Shown piece after piece: positions 34,155 to 43,364 of a stretch of 64,000 nt of DNA; within the stretch, counting starts at the first letter, position 1; each line of letters starts with the position of its first letter. This DNA is from Methanosarcina sp. KYL-1 (GTDB taxonomy: Archaea > Halobacteriota > Methanosarcinia > Methanosarcinales > Methanosarcinaceae): contig NZ_VOUA01000006.1 in assembly GCF_024372725.1 (NCBI RefSeq), forward strand, positions 62,001 through 126,000, read 5' to 3'. A program made the position numbers and the translations under genes. The notes under the pieces were generated by a model. That model saw only the letters and a list, made by a program, of their open reading frames with translations, searched no databases and was not told the DNA's origin.

Positions 34155-35339
34155 GTGACAATTGAAAACAAGCTCATTTACATGGACAACTCTGCTACGA
34201 CCCCTGTAAGAAAAGAAGTTGTTGAAGAAATGCTCCCCTACATGACAGAGAATTTCGGAAACCCTTCTTCTATCTATGAGATCGGAAAAATCTCCGGACG
34301 CGCTGTCGAAAAAGCAAGAAAGCAGGTTGCAGATGCCATAGGTGCCGAAGAGAATGAGGTCTTTTTTACATCAGGAGGCACCGAATCCGATAACTGGGCA
34401 TTGAAAGGGATAGCCTTTGCAAACAGGGACAGAGGAAAGCACATAATCACCTCCTCCATCGAGCACCACGCCGTCCTGCACGCCTCTGCCTGGCTGGAGG
34501 GGCAGGGGTTTGAGATTACCTACCTCCCGGTCGATAAATACGGCATGATTTCAATTGAGGAACTGAAGAATGCAATCAGAGACGACACCATCCTCATCTC
34601 CGTAATGCTTGCAAACAATGAGATCGGGACCATTCAGCCCGTTGAAGAGATCGGAAAAATCGCACGGGAGAAAAGGATCTATTTCCACACCGATGCTGTC
34701 CAGGCAATCGGGCACGTTCCCATAGACGTCAAAAAAATGAAGCTTGACCTCCTGTCCCTTTCAGGCCACAAGTTTGAAGGGCCAAAGGGCTGCGGGGCGC
34801 TCTACATCAGGAAAGGGACAAAAATCGAAACCCTCCTTCACGGCGGGGCCCAGGAAAGAAAGCACAGGGCCGGGACCGAGAACGTCCCCGGGATCGTGGG
34901 GCTCGGGAAAGCCATCGAGCTTGCAGCAGGTGAACTTGAGGAGACGAATAAACACCTCCTGCAACTGAGATCCCGCCTGGTTGAAGGCCTCCTGAAGGTC
35001 CCAAAAACCCACCTTAACGGGCACCCCACCCGGAGGCTTGCAAACAACGTGAATGTCACGTTCGAATACATAGAGGGGGAATCCCTCCTGCTCCTGTTGA
35101 ATGCAACCGGGATTTTTGCATCCACGGGAAGTGCGTGTAACTCGTCTTCGCTCGAACCCTCACATGTGCTTACAGCCTGCGGAGTCCCGCATGAGATCGT
35201 GCACGGTTCCCTGAGGCTGAGTCTCGGGAGGCTGAATACGGAAAAAGATGTTGACCGGGTGCTTGAAGCCCTGCCTGAAATAGTGCAGCGGCTCAGGAAT
35301 ATGTCGCCGCTGACCCCTCAGGAATACAGGACCCTGTGA
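34155..35339 (+). CDS. iscS: Cysteine desulfurase (IscS/NifS)
   Basis: A 394-residue PLP enzyme that takes sulfur from cysteine for Fe-S cluster assembly. It begins IYMDNSATTPVR and contains the PLP-binding Lys in SLSGHKFEGPKG and the persulfide Cys in STGSACNSSS. I chose the GTG at 34155, preceded by AAGGTGA with a 4-base spacer. An ATG at 34125 would lie inside the operator and add the unlikely segment FIHNCEGDA. The gene is followed by iscU, making a two-gene core ISC module. Expression is probably controlled by the divergent Cys-motif regulator. Confidence 0.95.
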   Translation: MTIENKLIYMDNSATTPVRKEVVEEMLPYMTENFGNPSSIYEIGKISGRAVEKARKQVADAIGAEENEVFFTSGGTESDNWALKGIAFANRDRGKHIITSSIEHHAVLHASAWLEGQGFEITYLPVDKYGMISIEELKNAIRDDTILISVMLANNEIGTIQPVEEIGKIAREKRIYFHTDAVQAIGHVPIDVKKMKLDLLSLSGHKFEGPKGCGALYIRKGTKIETLLHGGAQERKHRAGTENVPGIVGLGKAIELAAGELEETNKHLLQLRSRLVEGLLKVPKTHLNGHPTRRLANNVNVTFEYIEGESLLLLLNATGIFASTGSACNSSSLEPSHVLTACGVPHEIVHGSLRLSLGRLNTEKDVDRVLEALPEIVQRLRNMSPLTPQEYRTL

Positions 35340-35433
35340 TGAATAAGAGGGAAGCCTGAAGGTGAAGACTGAATACAAGATGAAGGCTTTGAAACAACCT
35401 GAATATTGAAAAGCAGCACTGGAGGAAAAATCG

Positions 35434-35844
35434 ATGGACTACAGCAAAAAGGTGATGGACCATTTCATGAACCCCCGAAACATGGGGACCCTTGAAAACT
35501 GTGATGGGATAGGAGAGGTCGGAAACGCAAAGTGCGGGGATATTATGAAGATATACCTCAGGGTCGAAGAAAATAATCTCAGGGTCGAAGATGGCAGGAT
35601 CGTGGACGTGAAGTTCCAGACCTTCGGGTGCGGGGCTGCAGTTGCATCGAGCAGCATGGCAACCGAGCTTATCAAAGGAAAAACCCTGAAAGAAGCCTGG
35701 GACCTTTCAAACAAAGCCGTTGCAGAAGCCCTGGACGGGCTCCCCCCAATAAAAATGCACTGTTCAATGCTCGCAGAAGAAGCCATCCATGAGGCAATTA
35801 ACGACTATCTCCTGAAAAAGGGGCTTGAGCCCTGGGAAGACTGA
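35434..35844 (+). CDS. iscU: Fe-S cluster assembly scaffold IscU
   Basis: A 136-residue scaffold protein on which Fe-S clusters are built with sulfur from IscS. The three cluster-ligand cysteines are in NAKCGD, FGCGAA and MHCSML; the Asp after the first Cys is also present. Start: ATG with a TGGAGGA ribosome binding site. The gene lies 94 bases after iscS and 17 bases before nadA, so the set is probably one operon. Confidence 0.96.
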   Translation: MDYSKKVMDHFMNPRNMGTLENCDGIGEVGNAKCGDIMKIYLRVEENNLRVEDGRIVDVKFQTFGCGAAVASSSMATELIKGKTLKEAWDLSNKAVAEALDGLPPIKMHCSMLAEEAIHEAINDYLLKKGLEPWED

Positions 35845-35861
35845 TCCCTTAACAGGAAAAC

Positions 35862-36806
35862 ATGGACAGGAATGAGAGAATTATGGAAATTATGGAAAAC
35901 GGGTTAATTGCAGAAGAAATAAAAAGACTCAAAAAAGAAAGGAACGCAATAATCCTTTCACATTTTTACACCCGCAGGGAAGTCCAGGAAGTTGCGGATT
36001 TTGTTGGGGACTCCCTTTCCCTCTGCAGGGCGGCAGTGGACTCAAAAGCTGAGGTCATAGTTTTTGCAGGCGTCCATTTCATGGCAGAATCAGCTTCAAT
36101 CCTTTGCCCTGAAAAACGCGTCCTTTTGCCCGTCCCGGACGCGGGATGCCCGATGGCAGACATGGTCACCGCAAAAGCCCTCCGGGAAGAAAAAGAAAAA
36201 CACCCCGATGCCGCAGTCGTCTGCTATGTGAACAGTTCGGCTGCCGTAAAAGCGGAATCGGATATCTGCTGCACCTCTGCAAATGCGGTAAATGTGGTAA
36301 ATTCAATCGAAAATAGGGAGATTATCTTTGTCCCGGACCAGAACCTGGGCGCGTTTGTGTCCCTTCACACAGATAAAAAAATACACCTCTGGCCGGGGTT
36401 CTGCCACGTCCACCACAACATCGATGAAGAAGAGATAAAAAAGCTGCAGGATATGCACCCTGATGCGGAATTTCTTGCACACCCCGAATGCAGGCCCGAA
36501 GTCCTGCGCCTTGCAGACCACATCCTCAGCACCACCGGGATAATGAAAGAGGTGGAAAGGTCAGGTGCCGGAGAATTCATAATCGGGACTGAAAAAGAGC
36601 TTTATGCGAAACTGAAACGGAAATACCCGGATAAAAAATTCTATCCCGCCTCCGGGAAGGCTGTTTGCTATAATATGAAAAAAATCACCCTGGAATCAAT
36701 CCTTAACAGCCTCCGGAATATGGAATATGAAGTCCGTGTTTCCGGGCAAGTAAGGGAAAAAGCGAAGAAAGCGCTTGACAGGATGCTTGAAATCAGCGGG
36801 AATTGA
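35862..36806 (+). CDS. nadA: Quinolinate synthase A
   Basis: A 314-residue NadA, the [4Fe-4S] enzyme that condenses iminoaspartate and dihydroxyacetone phosphate in NAD synthesis. Motifs: LSHFYTRREVQEVADFVGDSL, the cluster cysteines in DAGCPMAD, PGFCHVHHN and KAVCYNMKK, and CYVNSSAAVKAESD. The position directly after iscSU fits its need for an Fe-S cluster. No nadB or nadC gene lies next to it in this window. Confidence 0.95.
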   Translation: MDRNERIMEIMENGLIAEEIKRLKKERNAIILSHFYTRREVQEVADFVGDSLSLCRAAVDSKAEVIVFAGVHFMAESASILCPEKRVLLPVPDAGCPMADMVTAKALREEKEKHPDAAVVCYVNSSAAVKAESDICCTSANAVNVVNSIENREIIFVPDQNLGAFVSLHTDKKIHLWPGFCHVHHNIDEEEIKKLQDMHPDAEFLAHPECRPEVLRLADHILSTTGIMKEVERSGAGEFIIGTEKELYAKLKRKYPDKKFYPASGKAVCYNMKKITLESILNSLRNMEYEVRVSGQVREKAKKALDRMLEISGN

Positions 36807-36856
36807 ATCGAGGGAATTGAATCGAGGGAATTGAAACTTAAGAATGAGGAAAAACC

Positions 36857-37867
36857 ATGGACAATGAAAGTATGTCCCCGGAAATGACGGCTGAATTAAA
36901 AGCGCTCTTACTTGCAACAGGTTCGGTTAATATTGACCCCTCCCTGCTTCCGAAGGGCCGGGCTTCGACTGCGGGCCCCGGGGCGGGCATGAGATCGGTA
37001 TTTTTTAATTCCGGGGGAAAAAGGGTAAAACTCTCCATGAACAGCAGCTCCCCTTTTTCCATAGTTGAGGCTGAAAGGGAAAGCGGGAGGGTACTTCTCA
37101 GAAAGGACGGAAAAACACTTGCTGTCGGCACAATAGAACCGGCTCCTGCCCACTGCCCGAAGCAGGCTTTTGTCACCCTGTCCGAAAAATGCATTTTCGA
37201 CTGCAAATACTGCCCGGTTCCCAAAATGCAGGGGCAGGTCAAAACGGATGCTGAGGTTTTGCAGGTAATTGATGAAGTGTACGAAAGAGGCGAACTGCAG
37301 GCAATCTCTATAACCTCAGGCATTGAAGAGTCCATGGAAGGCGAAGTCCTGCGCGTCCTCAGACTCCTGCCCTCCCTCAAAAAGTACGATGTTCCTGTGG
37401 GGGTCTCGGTCTATCCCACTGAAAAGTGCTCGGAACGCTTAAAAGCAGCCGGGGTTTCGGAAGTCAAGTACAATGTGGAGAGCATGGACCCCGAAATCTT
37501 CAAACTGGCCTGCGGAGAACTTTCACTGGACTATGTCCTGGATAAACTTGAAGAGGCTGTGGGGATTTTCGGGAAAAACCGGGTCTTCAGCAATTTTATC
37601 ATAGGGCTAGGGGAGTCCGATGAATGTGTCGAAAAAGGAGTTGAAAAACTGGCATCAATGGGCGTGATCCCCGTCCTCCGCCCGGCAAACCCGCACCCCC
37701 TCCGGGCAGGAGATTTCACTTTCAACCGGCCTGACCAGCAGCGCCTCCTCAAACTCGCCAGCATGGAAAAGCATATCCTTTTAAAATATGGGCTGCGCCC
37801 GGACCTTGCACGGACCATGTGCTTAAAATGCACAGGCTGCGACCTTGTTCCTTTTGTAGACATCTGA
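36857..37867 (+). CDS. Radical SAM protein of unknown substrate
   Basis: A 336-residue radical SAM enzyme. The [4Fe-4S] motif is CIFDCKYC (C-x3-C-x2-C, about 113-120), followed by SAM-binding segments (SITSGIEES, NVESMDPEIF, IIGLGESDE). An N-terminal region of about 100 residues precedes it. The C-terminus ends in a further Cys motif, CLKCTGCD, which may bind a second cluster. It is cotranscribed with iscSU and nadA. The biotin-synthase-like layout suggests a small-molecule or cofactor substrate, which cannot be read from sequence. Confidence 0.8.
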   Translation: MDNESMSPEMTAELKALLLATGSVNIDPSLLPKGRASTAGPGAGMRSVFFNSGGKRVKLSMNSSSPFSIVEAERESGRVLLRKDGKTLAVGTIEPAPAHCPKQAFVTLSEKCIFDCKYCPVPKMQGQVKTDAEVLQVIDEVYERGELQAISITSGIEESMEGEVLRVLRLLPSLKKYDVPVGVSVYPTEKCSERLKAAGVSEVKYNVESMDPEIFKLACGELSLDYVLDKLEEAVGIFGKNRVFSNFIIGLGESDECVEKGVEKLASMGVIPVLRPANPHPLRAGDFTFNRPDQQRLLKLASMEKHILLKYGLRPDLARTMCLKCTGCDLVPFVDI

Positions 37868-37923
37868 GCTTTTAACTAAATTTCACATAATTTTTTGAGT
37901 CCCGAGTTTCGAACGTGTTTCCA

Positions 37924-37976
37924 CAGTCCCTGAGGATTGTTCAGTCCCTGAGGATTGTTCAGTCCCTGAAGATTGC
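37924..37976. repeat. 18-bp tandem repeat, 3 copies
   Basis: The unit CAGTCCCTGAGGATTGTT occurs three times (the last with one change), between the radical SAM gene and the tRNA-Cys promoter. Confidence 0.95.
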
Positions 37977-38010
37977 CGGGCCACCTGCACTGCTCCGGTG
38001 GACGGATAAT

Positions 38011-38087
38011 TATTTATATGAAAATCACAATTGTGATTTATGTCATCACAATTGTGAATTCGGCGCACGAGATCGTAACAATTGTGA
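38011..38087 (+). promoter_or_regulatory. Triple TCACAATTGTGA operator upstream of tRNA-Cys and SepCysS
   Basis: Perfect TCACAATTGTGA sites lie at 38025-38036 and 38046-38057, and TAACAATTGTGA at 38076-38087. The centres are 21 and 30 bases apart, close to 2 and 3 helical turns. A TATA-like TATTTATATG (38011-38020) precedes them, so they cover the expected start site of a transcript entering the first tRNA gene at 38112. Confidence 0.7.
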
Positions 38088-38111
38088 ACATCTTGAATAT
38101 TATCAAAAGCT

Positions 38112-38183
38112 GTCAGAATGGCAGAGTGGCTATGCTTCCGGCTGCAACCCGGAATTATGTGAGTTCGATTCTCACTTCTGACT
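38112..38183 (+). tRNA. tRNA-Cys (GCA), copy 1
   Basis: A 72-base cloverleaf. The acceptor stem GTCAGAA/TTCTGAC is fully paired, the anticodon stem is TCCGG/CCGGA with loop CTGCAAC (anticodon GCA), and the T arm is GTGAG/CTCAC. The discriminator base is T73, a tRNA-Cys identity element. CCA is not encoded. Confidence 0.95.
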
Positions 38184-38210
38184 TTAAAACGTAAACAATG
38201 CAACAAAAGT

Positions 38211-38281
38211 GTCAGAATGGCAGAGTGGCTATGCATCCGGCTGCAGACCGGAAGATGTGAGTTCGATTCTCACTTCTGACT
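38211..38281 (+). tRNA. tRNA-Cys (GCA), copy 2
   Basis: A 71-base near-copy of the first tRNA-Cys, 27 bases downstream. Acceptor, anticodon and T stems are intact, the anticodon is GCA (loop CTGCAGA), and the discriminator is T73. The variable region is one base shorter (AGAT instead of ATTAT). It lies 36 bases before SepCysS, the enzyme that acts on this tRNA. Confidence 0.95.
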
Positions 38282-38317
38282 CTATTGAAACCGGAGAAAA
38301 AGAGGTAAAAATACAGA

Positions 38318-39697
38318 ATGGTGCAGGATATCAGGATACAGAAGACCTTTGAAGCGTTATTTGCCCTTGAGGATATAAGGGAGATTTTCAGGGAAGCTTT
38401 GCCCACGGGCCTGGATGAAACCGAAGACCGGGAATTTATGAAAAAGGTGTCAGAGCTCAAGGAAATCATAAGCGAGCTTGAAAGCGGGAAAGGAAATGTT
38501 AAAGTTTCCCGGCTTGCAGGAAACCTTCCGATCCGGGACAAAGAGGAGTCCTTCATCAATATCCAGCCAATCCAGGCAGCCGGAAGGCTTACGGTTGAGG
38601 CAAGGAAAGCTCTGATCGCATACGGGGACGGCTATTCTACCTGCGATTCATGCAAGAAGCCTTTCAGGCTGGATAAGATCACAAAACCCGGCATTGCGGA
38701 CTTCCATACCGAACTTGCGGAATTCCTGAATATGGATGAAGCCAGGGTGGTCCCCGGGGCAAGAAGGGGATTTCAGGCTGTTGCCTCCTCACTGGTTGAG
38801 AAAGGGGATATTGCAATCGTTTCCGCACTTTCCCATTATACGGAATTCCTTTCGGTGGAAAACGCAGGCGGCATTGTAAAAGAGGTCCCCCTTAACGAAA
38901 ACAATGTAATTACGGCCGAAGCAACCGCAGAGAAGATCGAAGCCGTAATAAGGGAGACCGGAAAGGTCCCCAAAATCGTGATGATGGACCACTTCGATTA
39001 CCTGTTTGCAAACGAGCACGAGATAAAGGAAATCGCAAAGGTATCCCACCAGTACGACATTCCCCTCCTCTACAACGGGGCCTATACTGTAGGGGTAATG
39101 CCTGTTGACGGAAAAGCCCTCGGGGCGGACTTTGTTGTAGGTTCGGGCCACAAGAGCATGGCTTCGGTTGCACCCTCAGGGGTCCTTGCAACAACCGAAG
39201 AATGGGCTCCTGTTGTTTTCAGGACCACGCAGATGAAAGGCGACCTTACGGCCCGCAAGTTTGGCATAAAAGAGGTCGAGATGCTGGGCTGCACCCTGAT
39301 GGGAGGAACGCTCTTCTCAATGATGGCGTCTTTTCCCGCAGTGCAGGAACGGGTAAAACACTGGGACGAAGAGGTTAACAAGTCCAATTACCTGGTCGAT
39401 AAAATCCTTTCGATTTCGGGGAGCAGGGTACTATCCGAATACCCGAGAAAACACGCCCTCACGAAAATCGATACCACTGACAGCTTTGATACGGTTGCGA
39501 AAACCCACCCCAAAAGGGGTTATTACCTGCATGACGAACTTTCAAAAAGAGGCATTACCGGCGTATTTCCCGGAGCCACAAAGGCCTGGAAACTGAGCAC
39601 TTACGGGCTTTCCTGGCCGAAGGTAAGGTACCTGGCCGATTCATTTGCCGAGATCGCAGAAAAATACGGGCTGGAGGTCAGAGAAAATGGAGAATGA
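38318..39697 (+). CDS. pscS: O-phosphoseryl-tRNA:cysteinyl-tRNA synthase (SepCysS)
   Basis: A 459-residue PLP enzyme that converts phosphoseryl-tRNA-Cys to cysteinyl-tRNA-Cys, the tRNA-dependent cysteine route of methanogens. An N-terminal extension precedes [15 protein letters not shown]. The essential Cys pair is in [11 protein letters not shown], and the PLP Lys is in [15 protein letters not shown] third Cys ([10 protein letters not shown]) is also conserved. It lies directly behind two tRNA-Cys genes and overlaps the next gene (metY) by 11 bases, so tRNA-dependent and homocysteine-related sulfur genes are joined in one unit. The partner SepRS is not in this window. Confidence 0.96.
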   Translation: MVQDIRIQKTFEALFALEDIREIFREALPTGLDETEDREFMKKVSELKEIISELESGKGNVKVSRLAGNLPIRDKEESFINIQPIQAAGRLTVEARKALIAYGDGYSTCDSCKKPFRLDKITKPGIADFHTELAEFLNMDEARVVPGARRGFQAVASSLVEKGDIAIVSALSHYTEFLSVENAGGIVKEVPLNENNVITAEATAEKIEAVIRETGKVPKIVMMDHFDYLFANEHEIKEIAKVSHQYDIPLLYNGAYTVGVMPVDGKALGADFVVGSGHKSMASVAPSGVLATTEEWAPVVFRTTQMKGDLTARKFGIKEVEMLGCTLMGGTLFSMMASFPAVQERVKHWDEEVNKSNYLVDKILSISGSRVLSEYPRKHALTKIDTTDSFDTVAKTHPKRGYYLHDELSKRGITGVFPGATKAWKLSTYGLSWPKVRYLADSFAEIAEKYGLEVRENGE

Positions 39698-41132
39698 ACC
39701 TGAAAAACAAAATGTAGAGACACAAAATGTAGAGACACAAAATGTAGACGGAAACCAGACCGGAGATGGAAACCAGACCGGAAATGGAAATCAAACCGGA
39801 AATGGAAACCAGACCGGAAATGGAAATCAAACCGGAAGGAAAAGTTTAAGGAAAAAAACCCTCGAAAACCCCGGAATTTCCACCCTTGCGGTACATGCCG
39901 GAGCAAAACCGGACCCTGCTACGGGGGCAAGGTCCGTTCCGATTTACCAGACCGCAGCGTATGTATTTAACGACACGGAGCATGCGGCTGACCTTTTCGG
40001 GCTCAGGAAAGAAGGCAATATATATACCCGCCTGATGAACCCCACAACCGATGTCTTTGAGAAAAGGATCACTGCCCTTGAAAGGGGTATAGGCGCCCTT
40101 GCAACGGCTTCGGGGATGGCTGCAATCACAACAGCCCTGCTCACCTTTACGAGGCCAGGGGACGAAATCGTTTCAGGGGACAAACTCTATGGGGGAACTT
40201 ACGAGCTGTTCAACTACACTTTCCCCAAACTCGGAAGGACGGTAAAATTTGTTGATTCCAGAAGGCCGGAAGAATTTGAAAATGCAATTTCGGAGAATAC
40301 AAAGGCCCTCTATGTGGAATCAATCGGAAACCCGGGGCTTGATGTGGCTGACCTCGAAAAACTTGCGGGGATTGCCCACGGGGCGGGAATCCCCCTTGTT
40401 GTGGACAACACAGTCGCTCCTTTAATCTCAAAGCCGTTCGAACACGGGGTGGATATAGTCGTATATTCCGCAACAAAATTCATAGGCGGGCACGGGACTT
40501 CCATCGGAGGAGTCATTGTGGACTCCGGAAACTTTGACTGGAGCCCTGAGAAGTTCCCCGAAATCTGCGAGCCTGACCCCGGGTACCACGGCCTGGAATA
40601 TAAGGAAGCCTTCGGAAAGGCAGCCTTCATTGCAAAGGCAAGGGTGCAGTTCATGAGGGATACCGGCGCCTGCATTTCCCCGTTCAACTCCTTCCTGCTG
40701 GCCCTGGGGCTTGAGACCCTCCCGCTCAGGATAAAAAAACACTGTGACAACGCCCTCGAAGTTGCAAAATACCTGGAACAGCACCCGAAGGTTTCCTGGG
40801 TCTCCTACCCGGGGCTTGAGTCCCACGGGAGCCATGCCCTTGCAAAGAAATACCTGCCAGCCGGTTCCGGAGCAATAATCGGGTTCGGGATCAAGGGCGG
40901 AGCCGCTGAGTGCAGGAAGTTTATTGAAAACCTTGAGGTCTTTTCCCACCTTGCAAACATAGGGGACGCAAAAAGCCTGGTGATCCACCCGGCTTCAACA
41001 ACCCACGAACAGCTCTCAAAAGAAGAACAGCTTGCCTGCGGAGTAACCGAGGACTTTATCCGGCTTTCCATCGGGATCGAGGACGAAAAAGACCTGATCT
41101 TCGATATCGAACAGGCCCTTTCAGAGGTATGA
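39687..41132 (+). CDS. metY: O-acetylhomoserine sulfhydrylase with repeat-bearing N-terminus
   Basis: A 481-residue Cys/Met-metabolism PLP enzyme that makes homocysteine from O-acetylhomoserine and sulfide. The catalytic part starts at about residue 58 ([26 protein letters not shown]), with the PLP Lys in [11 protein letters not shown] and the C-terminal [14 protein letters not shown]. The first 50 residues are low complexity: two or three copies of VETQN and five copies of a GNQTG(N/D) unit encoded by an 18-base DNA repeat. The start ATG at 39687 overlaps the SepCysS stop by 11 bases. metX, which supplies its substrate, follows with an overlap of 4 bases. Confidence 0.93.
   Translation: MENEPEKQNVETQNVETQNVDGNQTGDGNQTGNGNQTGNGNQTGNGNQTGRKSLRKKTLENPGISTLAVHAGAKPDPATGARSVPIYQTAAYVFNDTEHAADLFGLRKEGNIYTRLMNPTTDVFEKRITALERGIGALATASGMAAITTALLTFTRPGDEIVSGDKLYGGTYELFNYTFPKLGRTVKFVDSRRPEEFENAISENTKALYVESIGNPGLDVADLEKLAGIAHGAGIPLVVDNTVAPLISKPFEHGVDIVVYSATKFIGGHGTSIGGVIVDSGNFDWSPEKFPEICEPDPGYHGLEYKEAFGKAAFIAKARVQFMRDTGACISPFNSFLLALGLETLPLRIKKHCDNALEVAKYLEQHPKVSWVSYPGLESHGSHALAKKYLPAGSGAIIGFGIKGGAAECRKFIENLEVFSHLANIGDAKSLVIHPASTTHEQLSKEEQLACGVTEDFIRLSIGIEDEKDLIFDIEQALSEV
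39750..39838. repeat. 18-bp in-frame tandem repeat, 5 copies, in metY
   Basis: The unit GGAAA(C/T)CA(G/A)ACCGGAAAT encodes Gly-Asn-Gln-Thr-Gly-Asn. A copy-number change leaves the reading frame intact. It lies in the nonconserved N-terminal extension. Confidence 0.95.
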
Positions 41133-42766
41133 GCATGTCAGGTTCGGCCCATAGTCCTGCTATTAAAAGCATTTTCTCGGAAAAAAATGGCCGGAATCCC
41201 GGGATGAATCTCGGGATAGTCAGCTCAATGAACTATGAAATCCCCGGCACCTTCAGGCTCGAGAGCGGAAAAACCCTTTCCGGCGTCAGGATAGAGTACG
41301 AGATGTACGGGAAAATGAACGCGGACAAAAGCAACGTTATCCTGGTCTGCCACGCCCTTACGGGAAACGCCCATGCTGCGGGCTGGCACGAAGGGGATAA
41401 GAAGCCCGGCTGGTGGGACAGTGTAATCGGCCCCAATAAGGCCTTTGACACTGAAAAATACTGCGTTATCTGTTCAAACATACTCGGGGGCTGTAAGGGC
41501 TCAACAGGCCCTTCCTCGATAAACCCGGAAACCGGAAAAACATACGGCATCTCCTTTCCCGTGATCACCATAGGGGACATGGTAAATGCCCAGAAAAAGC
41601 TGGTCGAACACCTCGGGATAAAACAGCTTTTTGCAGTTGCAGGCGGCTCCATGGGCGGGATGCAGGTGCTCCAGTGGACGGTCAGCTATCCCGGAATGGT
41701 AAAAAAAGCAATAGCGATAGCGACCACTGCCTGCACCACTCCCCAGCAGATAGCATTCGGGGCTATCGGCAGGAAAGCCATAACGGATGACCCCAGATGG
41801 AACGGAGGGGATTATTACGGAAAAGAAATCCCGTCCCAGGGGCTTTCCCTTGCCCGGATGATAGGGCATATTACATACCTCAGCGACGTTTCGATGCAAA
41901 AGAAGTTCGGAAGGGTCCAGCAGGACAAGAACGGCAGGGATAAGAACGGCAGGGATAAGAACGGCAGGGATAAGAACGGCAGGGATAAGAACGGAGGGAA
42001 TCCTTCTCCAGAGGATCTTTCTCCAGAGGACCTTTCTCAGAATGATCTTTCTCCCAATTTTCAGGTTGAGAGTTACCTGAATTACCAGGGAGATAATTTT
42101 ACGAAGCGTTTTGATGCCAATTCATACCTGTATATCACAAAAGCCGTTGATTTCTTTGACCTTTCAAAGAACGGGTCCCTTATTGAGGGTTTTTCCGGGG
42201 TTACTGCAAAGTATCTGGTGATCTCCGTAAGCTCGGACTGGCTCTACCCTCCTTACCAGTCCCAGGATATCGCATCGTCTCTGATTGCAAACGGGGTCGA
42301 TGCAAGATACGAGGAAATCAGGTCCCAGTACGGGCACGACGCTTTCCTGCTCGAAGAGGGCCAGCTGAACTACCTGATCAGGGGCTTTCTCTCCCATATT
42401 CTCGTCCAGGACATCATGAACCGGGACTTTTGTCCCGTTTCCAGAAACGAGACAATAGAACATGCTTCAAAGCTGATGGTAAAAAAACGTGTGAACCACC
42501 TGCCGGTCGTATCGGAAGCCGGGAGGCTTGAAGGCATCGTCACCTCCTGGGATATTACAAAAGCCGTTGCCTGCAAGATAACGGAGTTGAGAGAAATAAT
42601 CACTGGAGACGTCAGATACGTATTCGAAGATGAGAAAATCGAAACCGCGTCCTCAATAATGGAAAAGTACTCAATTTCCGCCCTTCCCGTCATAGACTCC
42701 GATTCCCGGGTAATAGGCATGGTTACAAGCGAGAGCATAAGCGCCCTTATCGGCAGGTTCAGTTAA
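41129..42766 (+). CDS. metX: Homoserine O-acetyltransferase with C-terminal CBS pair
   Basis: A 545-residue protein. The alpha/beta hydrolase domain (about 30-415) has the nucleophile motif AGGSMGGMQ, the catalytic Asp in SSDWLYPP and His in YGHDAFLLE, typical of MetX, which acetylates homoserine with acetyl-CoA. Two CBS domains follow (about 420-545; [21 protein letters not shown] and [21 protein letters not shown]), likely an adenosyl-ligand or AMP sensor regulating the enzyme. An insertion of about 40 residues near 265-310 is made of DKNGR repeats (15-base DNA repeat at 41926-42000) and SPEDL repeats. It overlaps metY by 4 bases. Confidence 0.93.
   Translation: MSMSGSAHSPAIKSIFSEKNGRNPGMNLGIVSSMNYEIPGTFRLESGKTLSGVRIEYEMYGKMNADKSNVILVCHALTGNAHAAGWHEGDKKPGWWDSVIGPNKAFDTEKYCVICSNILGGCKGSTGPSSINPETGKTYGISFPVITIGDMVNAQKKLVEHLGIKQLFAVAGGSMGGMQVLQWTVSYPGMVKKAIAIATTACTTPQQIAFGAIGRKAITDDPRWNGGDYYGKEIPSQGLSLARMIGHITYLSDVSMQKKFGRVQQDKNGRDKNGRDKNGRDKNGRDKNGGNPSPEDLSPEDLSQNDLSPNFQVESYLNYQGDNFTKRFDANSYLYITKAVDFFDLSKNGSLIEGFSGVTAKYLVISVSSDWLYPPYQSQDIASSLIANGVDARYEEIRSQYGHDAFLLEEGQLNYLIRGFLSHILVQDIMNRDFCPVSRNETIEHASKLMVKKRVNHLPVVSEAGRLEGIVTSWDITKAVACKITELREIITGDVRYVFEDEKIETASSIMEKYSISALPVIDSDSRVIGMVTSESISALIGRFS
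41926..42000. repeat. 15-bp in-frame tandem repeat, 5 copies, in metX
   Basis: The unit TAAGAACGGCAGGGA encodes Asp-Lys-Asn-Gly-Arg. It lies in a surface insertion of the hydrolase domain, between conserved segments. Confidence 0.95.
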
Positions 42767-42824
42767 GATTCAGCTAAGATTCGACTAAGATTCAACTAAT
42801 TTCGATTTACGGGAGGTGCCGGAA

Positions 42825-43364
42825 ATTAGGATAGTTTTTGTCCATGTGGATTATGCGCGATACTGTGCCAGAAAAAGAGCAAAAGCAGCAGAACCCATCA
42901 ATATAAAAAGCGATTCGATGGAAGAAGGAGTCGTCCTTTACTGCTGCGTGGAGAAAAACGATGAGGACAGCCCGGCAAGTGTCATTGAAAATTCTACCGG
43001 GGAGATCATCAGGCGCCTTGAAATGATAAAGGCAAAAAGGGTCATGATATACCCTTATGCCCACCTTGCAAACGACCTGAGCAGCCCTGAAACTGCAATC
43101 GAAATACTAACCGGCCTTGAAAATTCCCTGAAAGATAGGGGCCTTGAAGTAAAAAGAGCTCCCTTCGGCTGGTACAAGGAACTGGAAACAAAAAGCAAAG
43201 GGCACCCCCTATCCGACCTTTCAATCACCGTCTGCCCCGTCGTCTGTCCTACCACTGCCTGTCCTACCACCGCCTGTCCGGAAAATGAACAGGAATGTGG
43301 AATGCTCTGCCCGTTTTGCCATAAGCAAATCGAAAAAAAGGATGCAGTTTCGTCAATTCTGTGA
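42825..43364 (+). CDS. Free-standing archaeal ThrRS-type editing domain
   Basis: About 179 residues matching the N-terminal editing domain of archaeal threonyl-tRNA synthetase, a D-aminoacyl-tRNA deacylase fold that removes Ser from tRNA-Thr. Signatures: RIVFVHVDYARY, VMIYPYAHLANDLSSPETA and RAPFGWYKELETKSKGHPLSDL. The synthetase part is absent; after about residue 135 there is a Cys-rich tail (CPVVCPTTACPTTACP, CGMLCPFCHK) that may bind zinc. The expected start codon is ATT at 42825, 6 bases after GGAGGTG, whereas the only standard start, GTG at 42816, overlaps that Shine-Dalgarno sequence. It follows metX by 58 bases. Confidence 0.8.
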   Translation: MRIVFVHVDYARYCARKRAKAAEPINIKSDSMEEGVVLYCCVEKNDEDSPASVIENSTGEIIRRLEMIKAKRVMIYPYAHLANDLSSPETAIEILTGLENSLKDRGLEVKRAPFGWYKELETKSKGHPLSDLSITVCPVVCPTTACPTTACPENEQECGMLCPFCHKQIEKKDAVSSIL

